Source of the DNA: Rhynchopus sp. YZ270_cl-10
Taxonomy: Eukaryota > Euglenozoa > Diplonemea > Diplonemida > Diplonemidae
DNA: 64,000 bases
Direction: 5' to 3'
Assembly: GCA_964035575.1 (NCBI GenBank)
Contig: OZ037892.1
Coordinates: 744,001-808,000 of the forward strand
In this document: piece after piece, positions 10,018 to 20,914 of the stretch
Position numbering within the stretch: position 1 is the stretch's first letter
Layout: every line of letters begins with the position of its first letter
The notes under the pieces: generated by a model
Databases searched by the model: none
What the model was told of the DNA's origin: nothing
Seen by the model: the letters and a program-made list of their open reading frames with translations, nothing else
Program-made: the position numbers and the translations under genes

Positions 10018-10970
10018 AAAAAAGTGGTTTTCAAAACATTATGAGACAAAAAAAAGCATTTTGCTAACGTTGCCAATATCTTACGATGCTTATTTATGCT
10101 TTCCTTCTCCCCTCCCCTCCCCGAGAAACCTAGCCTTTCTTGTCTCTGCTCTACAACGATGAAGGAAATTACCTGATTTGTGGTTTTCCTTGGTTTTCAT
10201 TGTTGTAAGCCAATGGTGAAATCACCAGTAAAACCATAAGTCATTTACTTCACCGTCGTGTACGAAGAGACTTTGCCAAATTTCAAACCCAGCTGTGTTC
10301 CACGATACCAATAGTGTTACAAGACGTGTCTGCACTAAGTAAGAGCCAGAATTAGTCTTCCGGCAGCTAACAATATTTCTTTTCCTTTTGCCCTTTTCCA
10401 GTATAGCGATGTTGTCTCTAGGTCTGCTTTGCAGACAAATGTGGCAGCACCGTTTATCTACAAATCTTCTAACCCCTCTTATAAAACACTATTGCGACAA
10501 AAAAAAATCTAGCGAAGACTTTATGAACTACACTCATTCAAAAAATGGAGTCTTTTTTTATTTTTGTCGATACAAAAAAAACAAAGACCCTCCCCCCTTT
10601 TCCCTCAATGAGATCCGCCATTTTTTTTCTCTCCTAACACGTTGTGTATTAAGAAATTAGACAAAAAAGAAAGCCAACGTTCAGATCTTATATAAGAGTA
10701 TTTCCCCTTTGAAGCACTGTTATATTTTTATTTTTATCAATCATCAGTTTGGCGGATGATATCGTCTAGTTTTTTTTTCTTCTTCTTCTTTCTCTTTCCC
10801 TCAACTCTCACACATAACAGCCCCCCTCCTCCCCCTTCCCCCTTCCGACATCGTTCTCTTCTATACACACCCTCTTCTCCTCCTCCCCCCTCCCCCCTCC
10901 CCCCTCCTATATACTCATATCTGCAAACCTCGTTGCAAACCCTTTCCCCCATGCTCTTCCCTTTGGAGGG
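10018..10970. other. Spacer and leader of the receptor-kinase gene
   Basis: An imperfect hairpin at 10154-10205 pairs CAACGATGA with TCATTGTTG and AGGAAA with TTTCCT. Polypyrimidine tracts fill 10775-10950 directly ahead of the gene. A seven-codon upstream reading frame (10951-10974) ends on the main start codon. Nothing else coding. Confidence 0.45.
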
Positions 10971-10974
10971 ATGA
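10951..10974 (+). promoter_or_regulatory. Short upstream ORF overlapping the start codon
   Basis: ATG at 10951 encodes MLFPLEG, and its TGA (10972-10974) overlaps the main ATG (10971-10973) as ATGA. This layout could couple translation by reinitiation. A three-codon version precedes the gene at 54717. Confidence 0.4.
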
Positions 10975-13900
10975 TGCTTAGAGCCGCATTGTTTTGTTTG
11001 CTTCATACAGTTCAGGTGGTAGGGTTCTATGGGTTGGAGGACCCAACGGGGCGGACATCTTACAAAGGGCTGTGCACGGTGTTTGGGGTCTGCTATCAGG
11101 TGTGTGGCGACGCATCGTTCATGATCTTTGGTTTGCCAGCAACGGAGGCGCCGGCATCTGGGGGTTATGGAGGGGGGTATGGAGGAGGGTATGGAACTGC
11201 AGATAGCACTCCAGGGGAGGTAGTTCAGGTGGTTCCGAGCTCTGAGTACCTTGCAGTGGTGCGGAGTATTGAGCCATACGTTATGTTTTACCACTATGCT
11301 TCGCGAAGTTATATCTCCAATTATGATCACGCTTACGTCCCAATGCTTACACACCTCTCGGCCGACGCGAATAATAGATTTGTTGGTGTAGATGCTGAGG
11401 GATGCCTCATTGAGATTGTAATACCAGGCAACACTCAGGACCCTTCCCTCAAAATTGATGCAACGCTTGAAGAAGATATCATCGCAATTTCGTCGTCGCA
11501 TTCTGCCTTTCTCGTTTCCCTTGCCGCAGATGTGAACAATGTGCATACCTCATACTGTCTAGGCTCTGTAATGGGTGTCATCAACAGTAGTACTATACCC
11601 TCCATAGGCGCGGCATCTAATGTGTACAGCGCGAGGGGTAGTGGTGGGTGTGCACCGCGTAGGATGTACACTGCAGTTGACATCCCATCAACGGCCGTTC
11701 AGGTGGAGGCGATTCAGGTGGTAGGAACCGGTCTGTTGGAAAGCGAAACCGCCTTCGTTGGGTTTCTGTCAGACCGGACGGTGCTGACCTGGGGGGTATC
11801 CGAGCGGTTTGCGAATAGCAGCTATGTAGCGAATTTGATTGACGCAACGTACACACCTGGGAGGCATATTTTGCATTCCAATGAGGAAATGGCTATTATT
11901 CATAATGATGACAACTCGGTCGTTGCCTGGGGGAATTATACTGGTACGTTGTCGGGTGTAGTGAACATTGTGGTCAACCGTCGTGCTGTGGTGGGGATTC
12001 GTCGGGATGGGCGTACGCCAAAGACGTTTGGATGTGAGGCTACTGGTGGCGATAGTAGTTCTGTTGCGTATCTCTTCTCTGAAGCGGTGCGCAGTGGTGT
12101 TCATGTAGACCAAGTCTATTCCACCCCACACAGCAACGCATTCGCCCTGCGCTACCACAACGGCACTGTCATTGCGTGGGGCAGCACCGACGACGGAGGC
12201 GACGCCACGACGGTTGCCGCGCTCCTTCACGGCATCGATTGGGTGCTTCCCATCGGACGCGGCTTTGTTGCCTACAAACAGAACCTAGCAGTGGGGCACA
12301 CCGAACGGATCGTATGGGGCGGGTTGGATGCGACGGAACTTACCAGAATGGGTGCCTGCAGTGCGTCGATTCTACCTACCTGCGCAGTGGTGCGCTGTCC
12401 ATATGGGTACAACTCTGATGTTGAACACTGTGGGGTGACTGGAGAGGAATGCAGACAAAGCAACCTTTGCTGCACCGAGCCAACAAAGACACCAACGACG
12501 CAGCCTCCAGCAACGGACCCGCCTGCAACAGACCCGCCTGCAACGGAACCCCCAGCCACACAGCCGCCAACCACCACAGCGCCGCACACACCCATTCCAT
12601 CTACCCCAACGCCCGCTGATCCTACCCTTTCCACAGAAAGCCCAACCAACGAGACATTGGCCCCTCAGCCAGAGCCTACCACACACACCGGGATTGTGGT
12701 ACCAACTGTTCCACCAGTGGTGACGTTGCACCCTGGTTATACCACGATGACGATAGCCCCAGCTACTGGGGACGCGACTATGGAGGTGACGGTGGCACCA
12801 CAGAATGTGTCCGATAATGTGAGCCTCGCGGGCAGCTCAGCCTCTGAGGACGACGACGACGACGGCACGGTCAGGTCAAACCCTGAGGACGACGACGACA
12901 GCTCGCTGGGTGAGACGCTAGCTGCCGCACCCTCTGGCAGCTCCACCACTACCCCATACGTCGTTTCCGCTGTTGCCCTGGTCTTCTTGGGCTGCCTAGG
13001 CTTTGCCGTCAGACGCTTCACCAGGGCTGCCCCCAAGGACACACCAGCAGGCCTCCTTGCACCCCTTCTTGACATAGACGCAGCACCCGTCGAGATGAGC
13101 GCCTGCGCTTACATCAACGAAACCTCGACCGACGCACCAACCATTTTGTCAACCCGAGAAAGCAGTGGTAGCATTCTCCTTGAATACCTACCGAGCGGTG
13201 TCGGGGTGGAGGGCCCGCAAGATGCAGTGTATTTGTCGTGGGTTCGGGTGCAAGAGATTGGGAGAGGGGCCTATGGTGTGGTGCATGTTGGACGTCTCGC
13301 GGATGGGACTGCGGTTGCACTGAAGGAACAGACGGTGCGGTCAGAAGAGCTGCGTCGGGTGAGACAGAGTGTACAGACCCTTCAGGGCCTGCCACATCCG
13401 CACATCATCAGAATCTTTGATCTGGTGTACCACTCTATTGAGTCGCGCCTCTGCGTTCTTATGGAGTACGTCCCTGGGGGCTCCCTCGGCGCTCACGTCC
13501 GCAGTCTAGGAACGCCTCTTGAAGAATCCACTGCAGCGTACTACCTTCGCCAGGTCCTCCAGGGGCTGCATTTTTTGCATGAAAATGGGTTTGTGCATCG
13601 GGATGTTAAGTGTGATAATGTGCTGTTGACGAATGGGGTTGCGAAATTGTGTGATTTTGGATCGTTTCACGGGATTAACGATGTGTTTGACGGTGCTGCG
13701 CAGGTGGGGAGTCCGAATTGGATGGCTCCTGAGGTGCTAGATGAGATGGCGAGGGGTGGGGTTTTGGCTGCCTCTGATGTCTATAGCTTTGGGTGTACGG
13801 TGTCGGAGGCACTGAATAAAGGTGTACCGCCTGGAAGTGATGCATGTGGCGTGGCAGGTCTGGTGCACGCAATGTCATACCCTCCTGAGAACGTTGCAAC

Positions 13901-14882
13901 AGACGTTTCAAGCGCGGCGCACGACCTCATATGGAAATGTCTCTGCCGGCACCATGCTGGGCGTGTAACAACAGAAGGCCTGTTGAAGCACCCTTTCATC
14001 GCACTCTGGGCCGAAGCTGACATAACGCAGTACCACCCAACCGATGCACAGCGCCTCTCAGAAGATGAGATGACCTCGAGGATCGTGCTTTCTCCAGAGC
14101 TGGGTAGTGGGCGGTTCGGTGCAGTGCACAGAGCAACCATCCACCCTGCACGGCACGTTGCTGTTAAATTGTTTGCAACTATCCCACCGTCTTTCGAAGA
14201 CATCATGGCTCTGGTGCAAACAATTTCACATCCGAATTTGGTTCAGCATCTCGGATGGAGGGGTGGGGAGCGAACGGAAGTGTTCATGGAATACGTTCCT
14301 GGGGGGTCTGTCGCAGCGCTGCTTCGTGCGCGGGGTAGGGGTCTGGCGGATGCAACGTTGCGACGGGTCCTGAGGGAAACACTTCTCGCATTGCGGCATC
14401 TCCACGAGGTTCAGGGGGTGCCACATGGCAGGGTGCGCACAGAGTCTCTCTTGCTTGCTTCCGACGCAAGCGTAAAGGTCTCAGGGTTGGTTGGAGCGAT
14501 GCTGCGCAGGGAGGGGCACCTTCCTACCGAAACTACACTACACGTTGCTCCTGAGATTCGCAACGCACAATTTTACAGTGCCGAAACGCTTGGGGACGGC
14601 ACGAGATGTGATATATGGTCCGTAGGTTGCACGGTGGTGGAAATGCTCGGATCAACCCTATGCCCTGAGGAAGGGTCTGAGGATTTGTCGTTGTGTGTGC
14701 CAGGTGCGGCACCACGTCTCCCCTGCTCGGCGCCACCCGATATATTAGAAATTCTGGAGCTCTGTTTCCAGAAGGAGCCCCTGCAGCGACCCACAGCAGC
14801 TGTCTTGCTTGTACACCGATATTTGCAGTCCGCACCACGCAGCGAAACGCCTCTCGAATCCTGCATAACAGTTTTGGATTAA
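10971..14882 (+). CDS. Receptor-like kinase: RCC1-like ectodomain, kinase and pseudokinase
   Basis: 1303 residues in one exon. A hydrophobic N-terminus (MMLRAALFCLL) looks like a signal peptide. Residues about 70-480 carry WG-containing repeats (VLTWG, VVAWGNY, VIAWGST) like RCC1-type propeller blades. Then come a Thr/Pro-rich stalk (about 500-590), acidic patches, and one membrane helix (VVSAVALVFLGCLGFAV, about 663-680). Kinase 1 is complete: G764-x-G766-xx-G769, K785, H876-R877-D878, D895-F-G, MAPEV. It resembles the STE/MAP3K group. Kinase 2 (about 1038-1290) keeps GSGRFG and VAVK, but the HRD motif is HGR (1152-1154) and DFG is SGL, so it should be inactive. It probably senses something outside the cell and signals inward; the ligand is unknown. 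Two ATGs in tandem leave the exact start open. Confidence 0.88.
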   Translation: MMLRAALFCLLHTVQVVGFYGLEDPTGRTSYKGLCTVFGVCYQVCGDASFMIFGLPATEAPASGGYGGGYGGGYGTADSTPGEVVQVVPSSEYLAVVRSIEPYVMFYHYASRSYISNYDHAYVPMLTHLSADANNRFVGVDAEGCLIEIVIPGNTQDPSLKIDATLEEDIIAISSSHSAFLVSLAADVNNVHTSYCLGSVMGVINSSTIPSIGAASNVYSARGSGGCAPRRMYTAVDIPSTAVQVEAIQVVGTGLLESETAFVGFLSDRTVLTWGVSERFANSSYVANLIDATYTPGRHILHSNEEMAIIHNDDNSVVAWGNYTGTLSGVVNIVVNRRAVVGIRRDGRTPKTFGCEATGGDSSSVAYLFSEAVRSGVHVDQVYSTPHSNAFALRYHNGTVIAWGSTDDGGDATTVAALLHGIDWVLPIGRGFVAYKQNLAVGHTERIVWGGLDATELTRMGACSASILPTCAVVRCPYGYNSDVEHCGVTGEECRQSNLCCTEPTKTPTTQPPATDPPATDPPATEPPATQPPTTTAPHTPIPSTPTPADPTLSTESPTNETLAPQPEPTTHTGIVVPTVPPVVTLHPGYTTMTIAPATGDATMEVTVAPQNVSDNVSLAGSSASEDDDDDGTVRSNPEDDDDSSLGETLAAAPSGSSTTTPYVVSAVALVFLGCLGFAVRRFTRAAPKDTPAGLLAPLLDIDAAPVEMSACAYINETSTDAPTILSTRESSGSILLEYLPSGVGVEGPQDAVYLSWVRVQEIGRGAYGVVHVGRLADGTAVALKEQTVRSEELRRVRQSVQTLQGLPHPHIIRIFDLVYHSIESRLCVLMEYVPGGSLGAHVRSLGTPLEESTAAYYLRQVLQGLHFLHENGFVHRDVKCDNVLLTNGVAKLCDFGSFHGINDVFDGAAQVGSPNWMAPEVLDEMARGGVLAASDVYSFGCTVSEALNKGVPPGSDACGVAGLVHAMSYPPENVATDVSSAAHDLIWKCLCRHHAGRVTTEGLLKHPFIALWAEADITQYHPTDAQRLSEDEMTSRIVLSPELGSGRFGAVHRATIHPARHVAVKLFATIPPSFEDIMALVQTISHPNLVQHLGWRGGERTEVFMEYVPGGSVAALLRARGRGLADATLRRVLRETLLALRHLHEVQGVPHGRVRTESLLLASDASVKVSGLVGAMLRREGHLPTETTLHVAPEIRNAQFYSAETLGDGTRCDIWSVGCTVVEMLGSTLCPEEGSEDLSLCVPGAAPRLPCSAPPDILEILELCFQKEPLQRPTAAVLLVHRYLQSAPRSETPLESCITVLD

Positions 14883-14906
14883 AATATTTTTTTTTTTTTA
14901 TTATAT

Positions 14907-15682
14907 CAGGGTTTCCGCCAGCATTTGGGGTTTCAGGATTTGGGGGGGTCCATCAAAAAGACCCCCCAAAAAATTTTTTTTCTCCCCGCAAGAGCGGTCG
15001 TCGCGCGCTTCGCGCGCGCCTCCCTGGCAGCCACAGGTGGAGAGGCGAAGGGTGCTGCGGGGGGAGGGCCGCAAAAAAAATTTCGGGAAGGGTTGAAAGG
15101 GCGGGGGAGCTCACTGCCGATTGAGGTGTCACTTCCACTAGGCTGCAGAAAGGCTGTCTTTGCTTTTTTGTTGTGTCGACAATCACCTGCTAGTGCAGGA
15201 TCTGGTCGGGGGTGGAAGCTTAACAAGGTAAGGGTCTTGTGAGAGGGTGATGGCATTTGCTTTTTTCGTTGTATGGCGCTACAGTGCTGCAGTTGGAACA
15301 TGTAATAGAAAGTGAATGTACTCGCTGCTTGCATCGAAGCCTCCTTAAAAAAGGGGCAACCACATAAGTATCAATGGGGATATATCAATATCAAATAGTC
15401 AGCAACAGCGCCGCAGGCGCACGGTACGCTACTTTTTTCTTTTTCTCTTTTTTTCTTTTAGATTTCCCCCCCCCTTTTCTTCCACTTCTTTTGACACAGC
15501 GAGCCAAATGCTCTGCACGGTGGGGTCACATGACCACGGGGGGTCATCTACAACCTCCAAAACCCCATTTTTCTTGGGGGGGTCCATGGGCCCCCCCAAA
15601 CCCCTGTAAAAATCCGGATTTTTCTGGGGAAAATATTGGGGGGGTCCATGGTCCCCCCCGGTCCCCCTTGGCGGAAACCCTG
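14907..15682. mobile_element. Non-autonomous DNA transposon, CAGGGTTTCCGCC ends
   Basis: The left end CAGGGTTTCCGCCA and its inverse at the right end are perfect for about 14-15 bp. TATAT directly flanks both sides; it is short and AT-rich, so it is weak as a target duplication. The interior has GGGGGGTCCAT motifs, a GC-rich palindromic module (14996-15055) and GCGCCGCAGGCGCACGGTAC (about 15409) that recurs at about 60179 and, inverted, about 50585. It starts 24 bp after the receptor-kinase stop codon. Confidence 0.7.
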
Positions 15683-16637
15683 TATATGCAGTGCCCTCGG
15701 CTTATGACTTTCCTATACCGAAGGGGGTTTCGTGGTGGTGTGTGGCTGCTCTCTTTGGTGCTCTTTATTAGTTATTTTTTTTTGCTATTCGTCTTTCAAA
15801 ATTTCAAAAATCAGGCATTGTCATGCGCGATGCCCGGGCTTTGTATGTACCCTCCTTTCTCTTGTCACCAGTGTGCAATCCTCGAACTTTCCTTTGTGTA
15901 ATTCCTTCGCGAAAAATGAGTGCGCACACCCTCAAAAAAAAAATCACACCTTGGGGGGAGGTGTGGGGGGGCTGCCCCCCCACTCACGTGTTTTTCCCCT
16001 TCATCACTCAGTCATCTTTTATCACAAAGGGCGACATCAAAAACGGAAACCTACAAACAAAAACCCCTTACAGGGAAGAAGTACCGAGAGTGTTCGACAC
16101 TCGCGAGAAACTTAGCCCGGTAAAAAAGGGTTTTTTTCATAAAAGCTGCTCTCAAAGGGGTTCAGGACGAATGACGTCTATACCTTCCGTAGTACAAAGG
16201 CTTTGGCCAATATTGAGTGCAGACCCTAGGTTCCCCAAGCGGGTCCTTAGGTGATTGTCGACAGAACAGAACCAAAAAAAAAAACAAAATAATTCAAACT
16301 TATTTCAAGCTCAACCAATTCGACACCCGTTTTTACTTATTTTTCTTGATTCAACAAAATCCTGCTCTTTTCCACAAGCCCTGTTAAGATGTGTTAGTCT
16401 GAGGGGCATGTTAGTGTCTGTTTTCTTTTTTTCTTTCCTGCTCCCCCCCCGCCCGGATGTATGCACGAGAGGCACTATTCGTCATTCCAAGTTTTTTTTT
16501 TTTATACCAAGCATTGTCAAGAGGAAATAGAATCGATGGAAGGTGCCTGCAAATTGCTTTTCATGCAGTATTTGTTTTATCACCCTCTCACACTCATACA
16601 GCGAAAAAGCACAACAAATTTGCATTTGGAGCTTTTT

Positions 16638-16670
16638 CTTGTGTGTGCACGAGAGGCTTCATTTTACAAG
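16638..16670 (+). repeat. ACGAGAG-loop hairpin, family B variant
   Basis: CTTGT pairs with ACAAG around GTGTGC-[ACGAGAG]-GCTTCATTTT. The outer stem is fully Watson-Crick yet unlike that of family A. Confidence 0.45.
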
Positions 16671-16834
16671 TTTTCTTTCTTGTGAACACAACAAAAAAAG
16701 CAAGGTAGCACCCTCTGTACCTTCTTTTTCGCAAGAAAAGAATGTATATGAAATAATTTCTTGTGCTTTCATCCGGATGACTGGCATCGTACGTGGGTCA
16801 GTCGGAGGTGCCTGCATCAACAACTGCAGTTTTT

Positions 16835-16869
16835 AAGGTGACTAAGCACGAGAGACTTAGGGTCATCTT
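16835..16869 (+). repeat. ACGAGAG-loop hairpin, family A
   Basis: AAGGTGA and TCATCTT form the outer stem and CTAAG/CTTAG the inner stem, with loop ACGAGAG. It is followed by ATATACTTTTC. Confidence 0.6.
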
Positions 16870-18382
16870 ATATACTTTTCTGTCTTTTTATTCACTTCTC
16901 ATATCTTATCGTCTGATTCTATTTCTCTCTTTTCTTCCATCCGTCTGCGCACCACCATCCTATACTACATAGGAAGGGGACTCTGATCTATCTGTGCTGC
17001 AACAGGGCCATTCACCAGTTGGCTGTATCCCCCCCGGACGGAGGGATGTGTCGGTATGACTACCTCGTAGGGCCACACCAATTATTGCAGACCAATTTTA
17101 TACCCCCTTCATTTTACTGTATTGATGGAGGGGAAAACACCCTCTGTCATCTCAGTTAATCGGATGAGATTGGTCGGGGGAAAGGGCTTTTGTACTCAGG
17201 TAGCGTACCTACAGGCTCGTGTGCTGTACAGAAAGTATCAGTCAGGGATTTTCTTTTCGTAAAAAGATGTTTGGTATTAGGGTAATTCTTGCACAGAATA
17301 TGGCCCCAAAGTGTGTGTGTGTGTGTGCATTCATCTTTCAAGTTTTTTTTCTCTCTTTTTTTTTTTTGAGATATGTCTTCGAGTCCCGTTCCCATGCCAC
17401 GCATGCGCAAATAGCTCAGCCCCTTCAGTGGCATTGCAGCACAGAGGGCCCACATCGATGACAAAAAAAGGGGGTAAAACAAAATGTCCCTCCTTCACAT
17501 TCGTTCAATCGACCTAGCTATGTTCTTTTTTTTTCTCTTTTTTTTTTAAAGGTACATTTAGTGCACCCTATTATACCATCTATTCAGTAGAATAGTTAGT
17601 ATATGAAACAATTAAAAGGTAACCACGTATTCGAGGCAGGGTAATCTTATAAACTTTTTCTGCTTTTTGGAGGCGTTTGCACTATCAGCTTTTTGGTTTT
17701 TTTTTTTCTCTCTGTGTTGTGTTTGTTTCCCCCCCTTTTTTGATTTTCTTGTGGTTGTTATTGTTGTGTTTATGTTAACTGTTGTGGACCCCATGATGAC
17801 ACTGGGATATTCAAAAAAAAAACCTATAGTGGAGTTCATCCTCGGGTGTCTACACTAATACAACTAAGTTTTCAAAATAAATAAATGGTGATAGCACGAC
17901 GCAAATCTGCACTAATCCAACAAACAATAAATTTCGAGATTATTTTACCAACGTTTTCTTCTTCATTTGAAGCGGTACATACCTCTTTCGTTTATCGCCA
18001 TAAAAAGAAAGATGGGACCATTTTTGTTGATCCCTCACCATATACTATCAATTTATTGATTGCATATGATGAAAATACCGTTTACCGCCTTATGGGCTGT
18101 CATCCACAATAGCTACAAGGTTGCAATCCCAGGCCCTATGCCGTGTGTACCCTACAAGACAGGGTAGCACCGCGCTTTTTCAAAATCACCGTTTTATTTC
18201 ACATCCCCCCTTTTTTCGTCCTCCCTTTGGGTCTCGTTCTCGTAGTACGGTTTTCGCAACCACCTTACCTTTCCTTTAGAGAATGAGCTCCTTCTGGGAG
18301 GGCAAACCAATATATCTTGAAGTTTCATTCCAAGAGGTGCGCGAAGCGCTTTTCATCGAGATTTTTTTTGTATTTATTTAAA

Positions 18383-18533
18383 GAACCGCCCTCGTTCTCT
18401 TACGGTACGGGCCAGTCATTAGGTTTCCTTTTTGCATCTTCTGTTGTTGGCCGCAGGGTACTTGTGCTTTCATCCGGATGGCTGGCATCGTACGTGGGTC
18501 AGTCGGAGGTGCCTGCATTAATAACTTCACTTT
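18383..18533 (+). repeat. 151-bp dispersed repeat, copy 1
   Basis: By eye it is identical to 31615-31765 in the same orientation, from GAACCGCCCTCGTTCTC to AATAACTTCACTTT. The end part (CATCCGGATG ... GGTCAGTCGGAGGTGCCTGC) recurs in diverged form at about 16770. Confidence 0.75.
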
Positions 18534-18670
18534 AAAGTGGGAGAAATGAATATGTCCTGCGTCTGCCTGATGAAACGGTGGGGCTTTCCCCCCCCTCCCT
18601 CTTGTCTCGAAGAGCGTAGTGTGATTTCGTTGTCGTGCACAAAACCCCTCCTTCACTCCCAACCCCCCAC

Positions 18671-18819
18671 CACAGCAGAGAATAAGCCGGGTTCCGGTCC
18701 CTGGGTCCTGGTCCTGGTCCTGGCCAAGGTTCCCGGTCCAGGTCCTGGTCCCGGTCCCGGGGCCCAGTCCGGCTGAGAATAACCGGGTCCCCGGTCCCCG
18801 AGTCTTATTCTCTGCTGTG
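18671..18819. mobile_element. MITE, 16-bp inverted ends, 8-bp duplication (hAT-like)
   Basis: The ends CACAGCAGAGAATAAG and CTTATTCTCTGCTGTG are perfect inverses. CCCCCCAC lies directly outside both ends (18663-18670 and 18820-18827). The interior is GC-rich with GGTCCT-type reiterations. The 8-bp duplication fits the hAT superfamily. Confidence 0.78.
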
Positions 18820-18827
18820 CCCCCCAC

Positions 18828-20194
18828 CCAAGCTACTCAAGCTGTAGGATCCACACTTTGTGGAAGAAACCAGTGCAGTTACAATGATCTGAGTTGCGAG
18901 CGGTAACACATCAGTAAGAAGGTGTCTGAAACAACAGACTGTGCACTACCTTTTCGATTCTCAAATTTAAAGAAATCGTGATATAAAAAAAAAAAAAACG
19001 TACCTCGGAAAAATCGGGTGAGGGTGTGGATTTAGCGAGCCTGATGAACAAATTTCATTTTTTGTTTGTTTGTTTGTTTGTTGTTGTTGTTATTCTGGGA
19101 ATTCGATAACCCTTTGTGCTTTCATCTGGGGCTGGCATCGTGCCTGCGTCTATAGCGTCCATTTTTGTTATGGGGTTTCGATGGTCTGTGGAGAAGCAGT
19201 GCTCTGCGTCCGCCGGTGTCTGGTGAGGCGTTTTGCACTTTCAGCCTCTCTTTTTATTCCAATATTAAGATTTATCGTACTTTTCTTGGATATCTTCTTT
19301 GGGAAAGGGATTGTTTTTTTCCGTTTATTTTCGTCTTTCTATGGTTACTTTGTTATAATTCGTTTTTTTTGTTGTTTTTTGAGGGGTAGGGAGAGGGGTT
19401 TTTTTCTTCCACGTTTCTGAATACCAACCAATCTTTGTGTGTAAAAAATTGCAATTGGGTGCCATTACAAAATGGAAATGAAGAAAAAAAAACACTTTCC
19501 TTTTTTATTGTTTTTAAGATGGCTAAGCACGGCAAGGCTTAGATTCATCTTATACTGTAATCATAAAAAGGTTGTATCGGAAAAGGTCCCAATTCTCAAA
19601 AAAGCCAAAAAAAAAAAAAACCCCCCCTCAAACTTTTCCCGGTCCAACATTCTTATAATTACGGTAAAGCGTTTTCTTTTGTTTGGCGCACTTTGCATTT
19701 ACCATAACGATTGTTCTGTACGTGCGTGGTCCTGATTTTTTATTTTTTTTTTTATATACACCTACAAGCGTAGCTTATTAGGGGAAATAGTTCCTCCGAT
19801 ATTTGTTGTTGTGCTACATAGCGTGGGGGGGGAGGTTTCCACACCTGCGACCGAAGGGTGGGCATATATGCGTGCCTATCTTTTTCGTGTATTCTGCTTT
19901 TCTTAAAAAATTAGCTAGAACACAGAGGGGCAGATCGTATATAAAGACGCCCATGATTTGTTCGTGAGGGCGTCCATATATTGTTTTTAGCTTTTTCGCC
20001 CCAAAAAAAATTTTTATGGGTGGCGACAACTATGGTATAAGCAACGCAGTGATAACGAGGAACATACCAACCAAACAACCAAACAACAGAGGCGCAAATG
20101 TGATGTGCTTACCCTCCCCCCCTTTTTTTTTCACGCGTAGTCTGTCGTATCAGAACCTTCACTTTTCACATTACATACCTCAAGCTTACATCAT
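18828..20194. other. Spacer with dispersed modules
   Basis: A TTTG tetranucleotide run (about 19060-19080), the module GCTCTGCGTCCGCCGGTG ... GCACTTTCAGCCTCTC (about 19200-19256) and a family A hairpin at 19516. No gene seen. Confidence 0.4.
19516..19551 (+). repeat. ACGAGAG-type hairpin, family A, paired change in outer stem
   Basis: AAGATG pairs with CATCTT (the reference copy has AAGGTG with a wobble). The inner stem CTAAGC/GCTTAG is intact. The loop is diverged (ACGGCAAG). Confidence 0.55.
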
Positions 20195-20430
20195 ACCATG
20201 CAGCGAGGCCGAGTGCGCCTGAATGGCCTGGATGAAAAATATATCTGAGGCGTGGCTGAAGCGTACTCGGGATAACTTATGTTTAAGAAAACCTCAGGTA
20301 CGCCCCAGTATTTTTTTTGAGGAGTACTCAAAATGTAAGTATTCTCGAGTACACTTCAGCCATCCCTGAGTATATTTTTTTTTTTATCTGGCATGGGACC
20401 GACTTCGCTTCGTTGCACTATTATTCTGAT
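20195..20430 (-). mobile_element. MITE family with GCAACGAGG ends, inverted copy
   Basis: About 235 bp running from CAGCGAGGCCGAG to TTCGTTGCAC. It is the inverse of 20676-20914 over nearly its whole length, including CTGAGGCGTGGCTGA, AGAAAACCTCAGGTACGCC and GAGGAGTACTCAA. The two copies face each other across about 245 bp. Confidence 0.65.
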
Positions 20431-20675
20431 ACATTATTTTTTTACCAGTTTTGACTTTGTGTGATATTCGCCACCCCTCCCGTTCTGGATGGGGCAATGC
20501 TGATATGTCCTCACCTCCCCCCCGTGGTAACCGTGTGCATGCATAATGAAGTGCTCTCTGGGGGGTTCGATAACATTCTTCGAGAAGCAGTGCTCACTCT
20601 GCGTCGGATGAATTGTGAGGGCGTTGTGCATTTTCAACGTCTCTCTTGATGAAAACACACAAAATGCAGTGTGTT

Positions 20676-20914
20676 TATACAGTGCAACGAGGCGAAGTCG
20701 GCCTCGCAAATGCCGGAGGAAAAAAAAAATACTCAGGAATGGTTGAAGCGTAGTCAGGAATACTTACGGTTGAGTACTCCTCAAAAAAAAAATACTCAGG
20801 CGTACCTGAGGTTTTCTTAAACGTAAGTAATTCCGAGTACGTCTCAGCCACGCCTCAGATATGTTTTCCATCCATAGGCCATTTTTCATGCATACTCGGC
20901 CTCGCTGTATTGTA
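20676..20914 (+). mobile_element. MITE family with GCAACGAGG ends, direct copy
   Basis: It starts TACAGTGCAACGAGGCGAAG and ends CCTCGCTGTATTGTACAG, so each copy also has imperfect inverted ends. A shorter relative lies at 39916-40088. The pair at 20195-20914 could fold into a long hairpin. Confidence 0.65.

Larger units (their letters stand above)
15683..18382. other. Spacer rich in dispersed modules
   Basis: Modules seen: ATTGAGTGCAGACCC at about 16210; hairpins of family B at about 16456 and 16638 and of family A at 16835; GTGCTTTCATCCGGATG at about 16767; CATTTAGTGCACCCTATTATACC at about 17554 (again at about 51228); and GTGGAGTTCATCCTCGGGTG at about 17829. A 75-codon frame at 17885-18112 has no recognisable similarity and is not called as a gene. 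No supported host gene. Confidence 0.45.

Noticed and set aside
17360-17460. tRNA-like TTCGAGTCC and TAGCTCAG motifs
   Set aside because: The B-box-like motif comes before the A-box-like motif, and no cloverleaf forms.
17885-18112. 75-codon ATG frame
   Set aside because: Base composition matches spacer rather than genes, with no similarity; length is within chance expectation for AT-rich DNA.
18481-18533. GTGGGTCAGTCGG as an LSU rRNA fragment
   Set aside because: Only about 13 bases resemble LSU rRNA and the flanks do not; too short to claim.
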